This document shows positions 25,007 to 33,357 of a DNA stretch of 39,163 bases, piece by piece. The notes under the pieces are model-generated. The model saw only the letters and a program-made list of their open reading frames with translations, made no database searches and was not told the DNA's origin. Source of the DNA: Streptosporangiaceae bacterium (GTDB lineage Bacteria > Actinomycetota > Actinomycetes > Streptosporangiales > Streptosporangiaceae). A program made the translations under genes and the position numbers. Positions within the stretch are counted from its first letter, which is position 1, and each line of letters opens with the position of its first letter. The stretch is taken from the NCBI GenBank assembly GCA_025964715.1, contig JAOPYH010000159.1, forward strand, positions 1-39,163, in the 5' to 3' direction.

Positions 25007-26176
25007 GTGAGCCTCGCGATCACCAACATCGGCGAACTCGTCACCAATGACCCGGCCGTCGGGAACGGCGCCCTCGGGCTGTTGCGAGACGCCGCGCTCG
25101 TGGTCGAAGACGAGCGCGTGGTCTGGGTCGGGCCCTCGTCGGCCGCGCCGGCGGCCGACGAGGGTTACGACGCCGCCGGGCGGGCCGCACTGCCGGGGTT
25201 CGTCGACTCACACGCCCACCTCCTTTTCGCCGGCGACCGCGCGGAGGAGTTCTCCGCGCGCATGAGCGGTCAGCCCTACGCGGCCGGCGGCATCCGGACC
25301 ACGGTGGCGGCCACCAGGGGTGCCTCCGACGATGACCTGCGTGCCAACCTCACCCGCCTGGTGGATGAGATGGCCCGGCAGGGCACGACCACCGTGGAGT
25401 GCAAGTCCGGGTACGGCCTGACCGTGGCCGACGAGGAGCGGGCCGTGCGGATCGCGGCCGAGGTCACCGACGAGGTGACCTTCCTCGGCGCGCATGTCGT
25501 GCCCGGTGAATACGCACACGACCCGCAGACCTACGTCACGCTGGTCAAGGGCGAGATGCTCGCCGCCTGTGCGCCGTACGCCCGGTGGATCGACGTCTTC
25601 TGTGAGCAGGGCGCGTTCGACCCGGACCAGACCCGCGAGATCCTCGACGCGGGGGTCAAGGCGGGCCTCACGCCCCGGCTGCACGCCAACCAGCTCGGTC
25701 ATGGGCCGGGGGTTCAGCTCGCCGTGGCCTATGGCGCCGCGTCCGCGGACCACTGCACGTTCCTGTCCGACCGTGACATAGAGGCACTGGGCCAGTCCGA
25801 CACCGTCGCGACCCTGCTTCCCGGCGTGGAGTTCTCGACCCGCCAGCCCTACCCCGATGCGCGTCCCCTGCTCGACGCGGGGGCGACGGTGGCGCTGGCC
25901 ACGGACTGCAACCCCGGCTCCTGCTACACCTCCAGCATGGCGTTCTGCGTCGCCGTGGCGGTGCGGGACATGGGGATGACCCCGGCCGAAGCGGTGTGGT
26001 CGGCCACGGCCGGCGGGGCGGCCGCGTTGCGCCGCACCGATGTCGGGCGCCTGGCCCCCGGCGCCCGGGCGGATGTGCTGCTTCTGGACGCCGCGTCGTA
26101 CGTCCATCTGGCCTACCGGCCGGGCGTGCCCCAGGCATCCGCGGTCTGGAAAGCCGGGCGTCTCACCGCCTCCTGA
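25007..26176 (+). CDS. hutI: HutI, imidazolonepropionase
   Basis: HutI hydrolyses 4-imidazolone-5-propionate to N-formimino-L-glutamate, between the HutU and HutF steps. The 389-residue protein has the amidohydrolase metal motif [13 protein letters not shown] near residue 64-76, and CKSGYGL near 139. The further motifs [22 protein letters not shown] and [14 protein letters not shown] are family-specific. The GTG at 25007 is preferred over the GTG at 24986, because the protein then begins with the usual [13 protein letters not shown] strand and a promoter-like GATGCT-N6 precedes it. It is the last hut gene on this strand, separated from hutF by the TPM-domain gene, and is followed by an AT-rich gap before the lanthipeptide cluster. 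Confidence 0.94.
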   Translation: MSLAITNIGELVTNDPAVGNGALGLLRDAALVVEDERVVWVGPSSAAPAADEGYDAAGRAALPGFVDSHAHLLFAGDRAEEFSARMSGQPYAAGGIRTTVAATRGASDDDLRANLTRLVDEMARQGTTTVECKSGYGLTVADEERAVRIAAEVTDEVTFLGAHVVPGEYAHDPQTYVTLVKGEMLAACAPYARWIDVFCEQGAFDPDQTREILDAGVKAGLTPRLHANQLGHGPGVQLAVAYGAASADHCTFLSDRDIEALGQSDTVATLLPGVEFSTRQPYPDARPLLDAGATVALATDCNPGSCYTSSMAFCVAVAVRDMGMTPAEAVWSATAGGAAALRRTDVGRLAPGARADVLLLDAASYVHLAYRPGVPQASAVWKAGRLTAS

Positions 26177-26412
26177 TCCGGACTGACCTTATTTCGCATT
26201 TACGTGCTTAGGCGCTTTGGCCTGCGTTCTTTCGGTCGGGCGCGGCCGTGCCTCACTGACGGCATGGGCGTTCTTCACGGTTCGGACGTTACATCCGACT
26301 CTAGAAATGTCAGCTTAAGGCTGCAATTCTCTCCTTTGTAAACATAACAAAATCCACACAGCATATTGGTGTTAATGTAGCTAACTACTTACATGGCGTA
26401 AGGGAACCTTTT
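26177..26412 (+). promoter_or_regulatory. AT-rich promoter region of the lanthipeptide cluster
   Basis: This 236-nt gap is much richer in A and T than its surroundings, most of all from about 26310 to 26412. A 5-bp inverted repeat ATGTA with a 10-nt spacer and TACAT (26375-26394) lies just before the start. TTGTAA (26336-26341) and GCATAT (26361-26366), 19 bases apart, are a weak promoter pair. Control by the NarL-type regulator at 32474-33085 is likely by analogy with ram/amf. Confidence 0.5.
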
Positions 26413-28947
26413 ATGGACAAGCGGTATGAGATTTACTGCCTGCGTGATCGGTTCTTCTATGACTCGCCACTGTCCGTCGAGATCGAGGACTTCTCCGTCT
26501 CCAGGGTGGCCCCACCCGCCGGCTGGCAGCGCATCGCCCGCGGAGAGTGGCTGGTCTACGTACCGCCGGTGACCCGGATCCCCGGACAGGGCTGGAAGAT
26601 CCACGTCTCGACGCGGCACGAGGACGCCGACCAGGTTCTCCGGCTGACCTACGACTACTGCGTCCCGCGAGGGATTTCGTTCAAGCACCTGAATGGCCCA
26701 CAAGTGCATTACATGCGAAATGCGAAATACGCGCCTCGCGGAGCCAGCGGCAAATTGATCACGATATATCCGGAGGACGACGCCGAGCTGGCCGTGATCC
26801 TGGCCGAGCTCGGCGAAATCCTGGCCGGCCGGCGCGGGGCGTACATCCTCAGCGACCTCCGGATCGGCGACGGACCCCTGTACGTCCGGTACGGCGGGTT
26901 CGCCGAGCGCTACTGCGAGGACGAGCGGGGCCGGCTGGTCGCGGCCTTCGAGGACGGGGACGGCAACCTGGTGCCCGACCGCCGGGAGCCCGTGTTCTCG
27001 GTGCCGTCCTGGGTCAGCCCGCCCGAGATCCTGGCCCCGCACCTGGAGGCCAGGAACGCCGTCTCGACGGTGGACCTGCCCTACCGGGTGAACCAGGCGC
27101 TGCACTTCTCCAACGGCGGCGGCGTCTATCGCGCGACGGATCTGCGCACCGGCACCGAGGTCGTTCTGAAGGAGGGCAGGCCCTACGCGGGCCTGGCCGC
27201 GGACGGCGCCGATGCCGTCACCCGCCTGCAGCGTGAGCGCACGATCCTCGAGCGGCTCGAGGGGATCGACGGGGTCCCGCGCGTCCTCGACTACTTCACG
27301 CTCGGCGACCACCACTTCCTGGTCGAGGAGCTCGTCGAGGGCAGGACGCTCAACACCTTCTTCGCGGAGCGCCATCCGCTCCTGAACCCCGAGCCCGACC
27401 CGGCCGAGGTGGCCGGCTACACCGAGTGGGCCCTCGGCGTCTACGTGGGCGTGGACCGCCTGGTGGAGCAGATCCACGCGCGGGGCATCGTCTTCGGTGA
27501 CCTGCACATGTACAACGTGATGATCCGGCCGGACGACACCGTGGCGCTGATCGACTACGAGGTTGCGGCACCGGTCGAGGAGGCGCACCGGCAGACGCTG
27601 GCCAACCCCGGGTTCCTCGCCCCGCGTGACCGTTCCGGGCTGGCCATCGACCGCTACAGCATGGCGTGCCTGCGGCTGGCGCTCTTCACCCCGATGACGA
27701 CCCTGTTCGTCCTCGACCGTGGCAAGGCCTCCCACCTCGCCGAGGTCATCGCCGGCCTGTTCCCGGTGCCCCGGGAGCTGCTGGACGGGGCGGTCGAGGA
27801 AATCCTCGGCGGCGACCCGGCCGGCCCGATCCCCGTACTGTCCGAATGGGAGCCCGCCCGCGAGTCGCTGACCCGCGCGATCCGCGCCAGCGCCACGCCA
27901 GAACGCGACGACCGCCTGTTCCCCGGCGACATCGAACAGTTCGGCGGGGCCGGGTTGGGCCTGGCCTACGGCGCGGCCGGCGTGCTCTACGCGCTCGACG
28001 TGACAGGCGCGGGCCGCTATCCCGAGCACGAGGACTGGCTCGTACGGCACGCCACGAACCCGGCCAGGAACACCGGCCTCGGCCTGTACGACGGCTTGCA
28101 CGGCGCGGCGTTCGCCCTCACGCACCTCGGCCACCGCGACGAGGCGCTCAAGGTCGCCGAGCTCTCCCTGGGCGAGCGGTGGGACCGCCTCGGCTCCGGG
28201 CTGCACGACGGCCTCGCCGGCATCGCCCTCAACCTCGACCACCTGGCCGAGGTGACGGGGGAGCCGGGCCTGCGGGACACCGCGATCAAGATGGCGGACA
28301 TGGTGGCCGACCGGGTACGGGCCGCGAGGGGTACGCCTCCCCAGGCGGGGCTGCTTCACGGGATGTCCGGGCCCGCGCTGATGTTCCTCCGGCTCTACGA
28401 GCGCACCGGGGACGCCGGGCTGCTCGAGCTCGCCGCCACGGCACTGCACCGGGACCTCGACGGCTGTGTCCTGGACGCCAACGGGGCGATGCACGTCGTC
28501 TCCGGCTCCCGGATGCTCCCGTACCTGGGCAAGGGCAGCGTGGGGATCGGGCTTGTCCTGGACGAATACCTAGCGCACCGGCCCGACGACCGCTTCCACG
28601 AGGCCCGCGCGCAGATCCGCCGCGCTGCGATGTCGCCCTACTACGCACAGCCCGGGCTCTTCACCGGCCGTGCCGGGATGCTGCTCTACCTGAGCGGGCA
28701 CCGCGACGGCGACCCCCGGACCGACGAACTCGTGGCCATGCACGTACGCAGCCTGGCCTGGCACGCACTTCCCTATGAGGACGGCATCGCGTTCCCCGGC
28801 GAGCACATGCTGCGGATGTCGATGGATCTGGCGACCGGCACCGCTGGAGTGCTGCTCGCCCTCGGCGCCGCACTGCACGACCGCCCGGTGACGCTGCCGT
28901 TCCTCACCCACAAGACCCAGCCCACTGCGAGACCGGAGAGGAGGTGA
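26413..28947 (+). CDS. Class III lanthionine synthetase LanKC (RamC/AmfT-like)
   Basis: An 844-residue three-domain enzyme. It phosphorylates Ser/Thr of the precursor, eliminates phosphate to give dehydro residues and cyclises them with Cys. Residues 1 to about 215 form the phosphoSer/Thr lyase domain (GWKIHVSTRHEDADQVL, then GISFKHL). A kinase domain follows, with a Gly-rich loop near 233-237, Lys253 in VVLKE, Asp363 in FGDLHMYN and Asp381 in LIDYE. A LanC-like cyclase domain starts near 511 with repeated GLHxG motifs. The cyclase lacks the Cys-Cys-His zinc ligands, which makes this class III, not class IV. Its end carries the ribosome binding site of the precursor gene. The first 120 codons contain unusually many A/T-rich codons for this window. 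Confidence 0.94.
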   Translation: MDKRYEIYCLRDRFFYDSPLSVEIEDFSVSRVAPPAGWQRIARGEWLVYVPPVTRIPGQGWKIHVSTRHEDADQVLRLTYDYCVPRGISFKHLNGPQVHYMRNAKYAPRGASGKLITIYPEDDAELAVILAELGEILAGRRGAYILSDLRIGDGPLYVRYGGFAERYCEDERGRLVAAFEDGDGNLVPDRREPVFSVPSWVSPPEILAPHLEARNAVSTVDLPYRVNQALHFSNGGGVYRATDLRTGTEVVLKEGRPYAGLAADGADAVTRLQRERTILERLEGIDGVPRVLDYFTLGDHHFLVEELVEGRTLNTFFAERHPLLNPEPDPAEVAGYTEWALGVYVGVDRLVEQIHARGIVFGDLHMYNVMIRPDDTVALIDYEVAAPVEEAHRQTLANPGFLAPRDRSGLAIDRYSMACLRLALFTPMTTLFVLDRGKASHLAEVIAGLFPVPRELLDGAVEEILGGDPAGPIPVLSEWEPARESLTRAIRASATPERDDRLFPGDIEQFGGAGLGLAYGAAGVLYALDVTGAGRYPEHEDWLVRHATNPARNTGLGLYDGLHGAAFALTHLGHRDEALKVAELSLGERWDRLGSGLHDGLAGIALNLDHLAEVTGEPGLRDTAIKMADMVADRVRAARGTPPQAGLLHGMSGPALMFLRLYERTGDAGLLELAATALHRDLDGCVLDANGAMHVVSGSRMLPYLGKGSVGIGLVLDEYLAHRPDDRFHEARAQIRRAAMSPYYAQPGLFTGRAGMLLYLSGHRDGDPRTDELVAMHVRSLAWHALPYEDGIAFPGEHMLRMSMDLATGTAGVLLALGAALHDRPVTLPFLTHKTQPTARPERR

Positions 28948-28953
28948 CGACAA

Positions 28954-29079
28954 ATGGCGCTTCTTGACATGCAGGGTATGGAGACCCCTGGCGGGCACGG
29001 TGGCGGCGGCGGCGGCGACTTCAACAGCAGCCTCAGCCTGCTTTGCCACAGCTCACACAGCATCACGATCTGCCTGTGA
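28954..29079 (+). CDS. Class III lanthipeptide precursor, SapB/AmfS-like
   Basis: A 41-residue peptide that was too short for ordinary gene calling. The leader MALLDMQGMETP closely parallels the S. coelicolor RamS leader start (MNLFDLQSMETP, from memory), including the hydrophobic helix that LanKC recognises. A stretch of His and Gly (GGHGGGGGGDF) follows. The probable core SSLSLLCHSSHSITICL holds two ring motifs: Ser25-x-x-Ser28-x-x-Cys31 and Ser33-x-x-Ser36-x-x-x-Cys40. This is the S-x-x-S-x(2-5)-C pattern that yields lanthionine or labionin. AGGAGG lies about 9 nt upstream, inside the end of the synthetase gene. In SapB-type systems the modified peptide is exported and acts as a surfactant that helps aerial hyphae rise; the same role here is inferred. 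The leader cleavage site is unknown. Confidence 0.92.
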   Translation: MALLDMQGMETPGGHGGGGGGDFNSSLSLLCHSSHSITICL

Positions 29080-29088
29080 TGTAAGAGC

Positions 29089-29127
29089 GGTCCCGCGGTC
29101 CCGGCCACGAGCCGGGACCGCGGGATC
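29089..29127 (+). terminator. Attenuator-like hairpin between precursor and exporter genes
   Basis: Seventeen-nt arms (29089-29105 and 29111-29127), with one G-T wobble near the base, flank the loop CACGA. The stem begins 10 nt after the precursor stop. It probably lets most transcripts end after the precursor and so gives more peptide than transporter. Confidence 0.75.
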
Positions 29128-29141
29128 ACAGGAGGTTTCGG

Positions 29142-30815
29142 GTGAGCGAGTCGGATCGTCTGCTCCTGGCCACGGCCCGGCACACCCGTGGGTGGGCCTG
29201 CGCGCTCGGCGCGGTCGCGGTGGGGCAGGCAGCGGCGGAGACCCTGTTGCCGGCGACGCTCGGCCGCGCGGTCGACGCGGCCATCTACGGCAACGCCGAA
29301 GGGCTGACCTGGCCCTTGCTCTTCGCGGCCCTGGTCACCTTCGTGGCCGGTGGTGACATCGTCGTGCAGCTCGCCGGCGGAGCGAGTGCCGCACAGGCCA
29401 CGGCGTGGTTGCGGCACCGGCTCGTAGGGCACGTGCTCATGGTGGGCGCGCGCCCCCGCCTCCCGGCGGGAGAGATCGCCGGGCGGATGGTCACGGGCAC
29501 CGCCGACGCCGGTTTCGGGGCGGGTGCGGTGATTCAGGCCGCGGCCGCCGTGGTCCCGCCGGTGGGGAGCCTCATCGCGCTCGCCCTCATCGACCCCTGG
29601 CTGGCCCTGGCCTTCGCGGCGGGCCTGCCCTTCATCGCGCTGCTGCTGCGGGCCTTCGTCCGCGACACCTCCGCCATCGTCACCCGCTATCTGCGGACCC
29701 AGGGCATCATCGCCGCCCGTCTGGTCGACGCGATCCGCGGCTCCCGCACCATCGCGGCGGCGGGGACGGCGGCGCAGGAGGAGGATCGCATCCTCAAAGG
29801 ACTTCCCGAACTCGCCGAGCACGGCCACGCGACCTGGCGGGTGCAGGCCGGAGTCGCCTCCCGTGGCGTCCTGGCCCTACCGCTGCTCCAGGTCGCGGTG
29901 CTGGCGGTGGCGGGTCTGGAGCTGTCGGCGGGCAGGGTCACCCCAGGCCAGATGCTCGCCGCCGCGCAGTACGCCGGCCTGGGCGCGGGGATCGGGCCAG
30001 TGATCACCCACCTCGGCAGACTGGCCAGGGCCCGGGCCGGAGCACAGCGGCTGGTCGAGATACTCGCCCAGCCTGCGCTCCGGTACGGCACCCGGGTGCT
30101 CGCAGGCGGCGACGGGCGGCTGGAGTTCCGCGGGGTCACCGCCGGCGGCGTTCTCGACGGCGTCGACCTGGTGGTCCCCGGCGGATCGGCGCTCGCCGTG
30201 GTGGGCCGGTCCGGGGCGGGCAAGTCCCTGCTCGCCGCGCTGGCCGGCCGCCTCGCCGAGCCGGAGTCCGGCGAGGTGCTGCTCGACGGCGTCCCGCTCG
30301 CTTCGCTGAAGCGCCGGGAGTTGCGCCGCGCCGTCGGCTACGCCTTCGAGCGGCCCGCGCTGTTCGGCCACACGGTGGCGGAGGCCATCGGCTTCGGGCC
30401 GGTTCCGGCCGCCACGGACCGGGTGCGCGAGGCGGCCGAGGCCGCGCGCGCGGACACCTTCATCCGGCGGCTGCCGGAGGGTTACGGAACCGCTCTCGCG
30501 GACACTCCCATGTCCGGCGGGGAGCGGCAGCGGATCGGGCTGGCCCGGGCCTTCGCCCACCCGGGACGGGTCCTCCTGCTGGACGACGCCACCTCCAGCC
30601 TCGACACGGTGACCGAGCTGCAGGTCAGCCAGGCCCTGTTCGGTGACCTGGCCGGCCGTACCCGGGTGATCATGGCCCACCGGGCCGCCACCGCGGCCCG
30701 CGCCGATCTGGTCGCCTGGCTGGACCAAGGGCGGATACGGGCCTGTGGTCCCCACCACGACCTCTGGCGGGACGCCGCCTATCGGTCGGTGTTCCAGAGC
30801 GACGATGCCTCATGA
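29142..30815 (+). CDS. ABC transporter (permease-ATPase fusion), RamA/AmfB-like lanthipeptide exporter half
   Basis: A 557-residue half-transporter with an N-terminal membrane domain (five or six hydrophobic segments, about residues 15-280) and a C-terminal ATPase. Walker A is GRSGAGKS near residue 354, the signature MSGGERQR, Walker B VLLLDDATSSLD, and the switch His is in MAHRA. There is no N-terminal C39 peptidase domain, so it exports but does not cleave the peptide leader. GGAGG lies 7 nt before the GTG at 29142. Its stop overlaps the next gene by 4 nt (ATGA), so the two halves are translationally coupled and most likely form a heterodimer, as in ram/amf clusters. Confidence 0.9.
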   Translation: MSESDRLLLATARHTRGWACALGAVAVGQAAAETLLPATLGRAVDAAIYGNAEGLTWPLLFAALVTFVAGGDIVVQLAGGASAAQATAWLRHRLVGHVLMVGARPRLPAGEIAGRMVTGTADAGFGAGAVIQAAAAVVPPVGSLIALALIDPWLALAFAAGLPFIALLLRAFVRDTSAIVTRYLRTQGIIAARLVDAIRGSRTIAAAGTAAQEEDRILKGLPELAEHGHATWRVQAGVASRGVLALPLLQVAVLAVAGLELSAGRVTPGQMLAAAQYAGLGAGIGPVITHLGRLARARAGAQRLVEILAQPALRYGTRVLAGGDGRLEFRGVTAGGVLDGVDLVVPGGSALAVVGRSGAGKSLLAALAGRLAEPESGEVLLDGVPLASLKRRELRRAVGYAFERPALFGHTVAEAIGFGPVPAATDRVREAAEAARADTFIRRLPEGYGTALADTPMSGGERQRIGLARAFAHPGRVLLLDDATSSLDTVTELQVSQALFGDLAGRTRVIMAHRAATAARADLVAWLDQGRIRACGPHHDLWRDAAYRSVFQSDDAS

Positions 30816-32578
30816 GGACGTCTCGCGTGATGCTCGGCGCGCTCCAGGGCCGCGGGGCGGCCAGGATCGCCCTCTGGTCCGCGGTCGAGGCGGTGCCGAC
30901 TCTCGTGTTCGGCCGGGCCATCGCGGGTGCCATCGACGGCTTCCTCGCGCACCGCCCCGCGACCGGCCTCGGCTGGCTCGGCGCGCTGTCGGTCGCCGCG
31001 CTGGTCGGCTCCTACGGCAGCCGGAGGATCTATCCGGTGCTCGCCGACGTGGTCGAGCCGTTCCGCGACGACCTCGTACGGCGGGTGGTCCGCGGGACGC
31101 TGCACCGGCCCGACCGGGGTGCGGTGGCCCGGCTCACCCATCAGGTCGAGATCGTCCGGGACACCTTCGCCGGCATGGTGATGATCGTCCGGGGTTTCGT
31201 ATTCACCACGATCGGTGCGCTCATCGGCATGCTGTCGCTGGCGCCGATCGTCCTGGTCATCGTCATCCCGCCGCTGCTGCTCGGCGTCGGGCTGTTCCTG
31301 TGCCTAGTACGGCCCACGGCAGCCCGTCAGCGCGACCTCATGATCGCGGAGGAGCGCATCGCCGAATCCGCGTCGGCCATGACCGAGGGTTCGCGCGACA
31401 TCGTGGCCTGTGGAGCGGAGGACCGGATCCGGGCCGACCTCGGTGGTGAGATCGAGGTGCAGGCCGCCGCGTCCCGCTCGATGGCACGGCTGACGGCCGC
31501 CCGGGTGTTCGCGCTCGCGGTGGGTGGCTGGCTGCCCCTGCTCCTGGTGCTCGGCCTGGCTCCGTGGCTCATGAGGCACGGGGCCACCGCCGGTGCGGTG
31601 GTCGGCTCGCTCACGTACGTGCTGCAAGGACTGCAACCGGCGCTGGCCAGTCTCGTCCAGGGGATCGGCGCCAGCGGGGTGCGCCTCGTGGTGACCCTGA
31701 CCCGGATCCTGGAAGCCGGCCCGGACCTGCCGCGGCCCCCGCTGCCACGTCCGGCGGACGTCGACGCCGAACGCGATCTGGAGCTGCGCGGCGTGGGCTT
31801 CGCCTACGGTCCGCACGCCGAGCGGGTGGTGGACGACCTCGACCTATCCGTCCCGTACGGCGATCATCTCGCCATCGTGGGGCCGAGCGGCATCGGCAAG
31901 TCGACCCTCGCGGGCCTCATGACCGGCATGCTCGAGCCAGGGGCCGGTGAGGTCAGGCTCGGCGGCCGGGAGGTGAGCCCCTCCGCGGACCGGGTGCTGA
32001 TCCCGCAGGAGGCCTACGTCTTCGCCGGGACGCTCCGCGAGAACATCACCTACCTCGCGCCGGACGTCGCCGAGGCCGCGCTCGACGCCGGTGCGTCGGC
32101 AGTGGGCCTTGGTGCACTGGCGGCGCGACTGGGCGGTTACGACGCGCAGCTCGATCCCGCCGCGCTGTCGGCCGGTGAGGCCCAGCTGATCGCGCTCTGC
32201 CGCGCCTATCTGTCACCGGCCCGCATGGTCGTGCTGGACGAGGCCGCCTGCCATCTCGATCCCACCGCCGAGGCCATCGCCGAGCGCGCCTTCGCCGAGC
32301 GCCCCGGGACATTGGTCGTCATCGCGCACCGGATCAGCTCCGCGCTGCGGGCCCGGCGGATCCTGGTGCTGGACGGACTGTCCGCGCGGCTCGGCTCGCA
32401 CGATGAGCTGCTCCAGAGCTCGGCGCTCTATCGGGACCTGGTCGGCCACTGGTGGCCGGAGCGGGATCGCACGTCACAGCCATCCGGCCTCGCCGGCGAT
32501 GCGAATCGCGTCCACACGGTTGCGAGCACTGGTCTTGCCGATGATCCTGGACAGGTGGTTGCGGACCGTCCGCACTGA
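30812..32578 (+). CDS. ABC transporter (permease-ATPase fusion), RamB/AmfA-like exporter half
   Basis: A 588-residue partner half-transporter with a membrane domain in about residues 1-300 and a C-terminal ATPase. Walker A is GPSGIGKST near residue 356. The signature is altered to LSAGEAQ, Walker B is MVVLDEA and the switch His sits in IAHRI. The partner has a canonical signature, so the dimer probably has one consensus and one degenerate ATP site. The last 35 or so residues (after GHWWPERD) have no counterpart in the transporter fold. They are encoded antisense to the C-terminus of the regulator gene, with an overlap of 105 nt. No in-frame stop occurs earlier. Confidence 0.88.
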   Translation: MRTSRVMLGALQGRGAARIALWSAVEAVPTLVFGRAIAGAIDGFLAHRPATGLGWLGALSVAALVGSYGSRRIYPVLADVVEPFRDDLVRRVVRGTLHRPDRGAVARLTHQVEIVRDTFAGMVMIVRGFVFTTIGALIGMLSLAPIVLVIVIPPLLLGVGLFLCLVRPTAARQRDLMIAEERIAESASAMTEGSRDIVACGAEDRIRADLGGEIEVQAAASRSMARLTAARVFALAVGGWLPLLLVLGLAPWLMRHGATAGAVVGSLTYVLQGLQPALASLVQGIGASGVRLVVTLTRILEAGPDLPRPPLPRPADVDAERDLELRGVGFAYGPHAERVVDDLDLSVPYGDHLAIVGPSGIGKSTLAGLMTGMLEPGAGEVRLGGREVSPSADRVLIPQEAYVFAGTLRENITYLAPDVAEAALDAGASAVGLGALAARLGGYDAQLDPAALSAGEAQLIALCRAYLSPARMVVLDEAACHLDPTAEAIAERAFAERPGTLVVIAHRISSALRARRILVLDGLSARLGSHDELLQSSALYRDLVGHWWPERDRTSQPSGLAGDANRVHTVASTGLADDPGQVVADRPH

Positions 32579-33085
32579 CAGGTAGAGCTGTTCGGCGATC
32601 TCGTCCGGGGAGGCGCCCTGGGCGGCGGCCTCGAGCACCTCCAGCTCGCGCGAGGTCAGCGGGTTCTGCGCCGTCTCCAGAGTCGCGAAGGCCAGCTCGG
32701 AGTCGACGACCCGCTCGCCCCTGGCGACCCTGCGCACCGCGTCGGCCAGCGTGGCGGGCCGCACATCGGTGAGCACGAAACCGAGAATGTGCGCGTTCAT
32801 CCCCCGGCGCAGGTCACGAGGTCGACGGTGCTCGGCCATGATGATCGTGCCGCACTTCGGCACCTGCTTGTGCAGGGCTATGGCCGCGGCGAATCCCCCT
32901 CGTACTCGGATGTCGATGAGTGCTACATCCGGTGACAGCTCGAGTGCCGCGGAGATGATTTTTTCGCCCGAATCCAATTCGGAGACTACCGCGATGTCCG
33001 TTTCAGCGGAAAGCAGGGCCACCAGCCCGCCTCTCATCAGGTGCAGATCCTCCGCAATCAACACGTGAATCAATTCGGCTCCCAT
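32474..33085 (-). CDS. NarL-type response regulator, RamR/AmfR-like, atypical receiver
   Basis: A 203-residue two-domain regulator. The receiver (residues 1-120) has the acidic start IAEDLHLMRGG and a phosphorylatable Asp in VALIDIRVRGG. The Lys that is normally invariant after the fifth strand is replaced: GFVLTDVRPATL instead of the usual G-Y-x-x-K-D. The C-terminal LuxR-type helix-turn-helix is standard: LTSRELEVLEAAAQGASPDEIAEQ (split here; about 138-161), then LSVRTVRNHLSRIIGKT. The ATG at 33085 was chosen because the receiver begins right after it. It lies convergent to the lanthipeptide operon and overlaps the second transporter gene. No histidine kinase is adjacent. By analogy with RamR/AmfR it should switch on the LanKC promoter. 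Confidence 0.9.
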   Translation of the reverse strand: MGAELIHVLIAEDLHLMRGGLVALLSAETDIAVVSELDSGEKIISAALELSPDVALIDIRVRGGFAAAIALHKQVPKCGTIIMAEHRRPRDLRRGMNAHILGFVLTDVRPATLADAVRRVARGERVVDSELAFATLETAQNPLTSRELEVLEAAAQGASPDEIAEQLYLSVRTVRNHLSRIIGKTSARNRVDAIRIAGEAGWL

Positions 33086-33357
33086 CCACCGCAGGGCGGT
33101 GCGCCAGCAGGCCCTCACAGGACAGGGACGTTTTCCCCCCGTTGGTTCGGCCGGTGGCACCAATAGCGCGTTTTGAGTTTCACTGAACTGTCCCGGCCCG
33201 AGGCTCAGTCGGTCAGCTCATGATCCAGGGTGAACGAGAGCCATGTGCGCGTCAACTCTTGCCGGTGAAGTGGCAAAGATCGGTAATTTGCTACCCTTGT
33301 CGAGCCGTGATATGAATTTTTTTCACAAAATGACCGTCGAGGGCGGATTCAGCTGGC
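33086..33357. other. Gap between regulator and flavin reductase-like gene
   Basis: Both neighbouring genes lie on the minus strand, so this 272-nt gap holds the regulator's promoter and the end of the SppA operon. It contains an A/T-rich patch near 33280-33330. No convincing promoter boxes, terminator or coding sequence were found. Confidence 0.5.

Noticed and set aside
26177..26412. A second lanthipeptide precursor upstream of LanKC
   Set aside because: No short frame there has a start, a leader-like helix and Ser/Cys ring motifs.
29142..30815. Leader peptidase (C39) domain on the exporter
   Set aside because: The protein starts directly with membrane helices; there is no Cys protease domain, so leader removal must occur elsewhere.
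33296..33330. Rho-independent terminator at the T-run after the flavin reductase-like gene
   Set aside because: The T-run has only a 4-bp GTGA/TCAC stem around it and is on the wrong strand for a clear terminator of the minus-strand operon.
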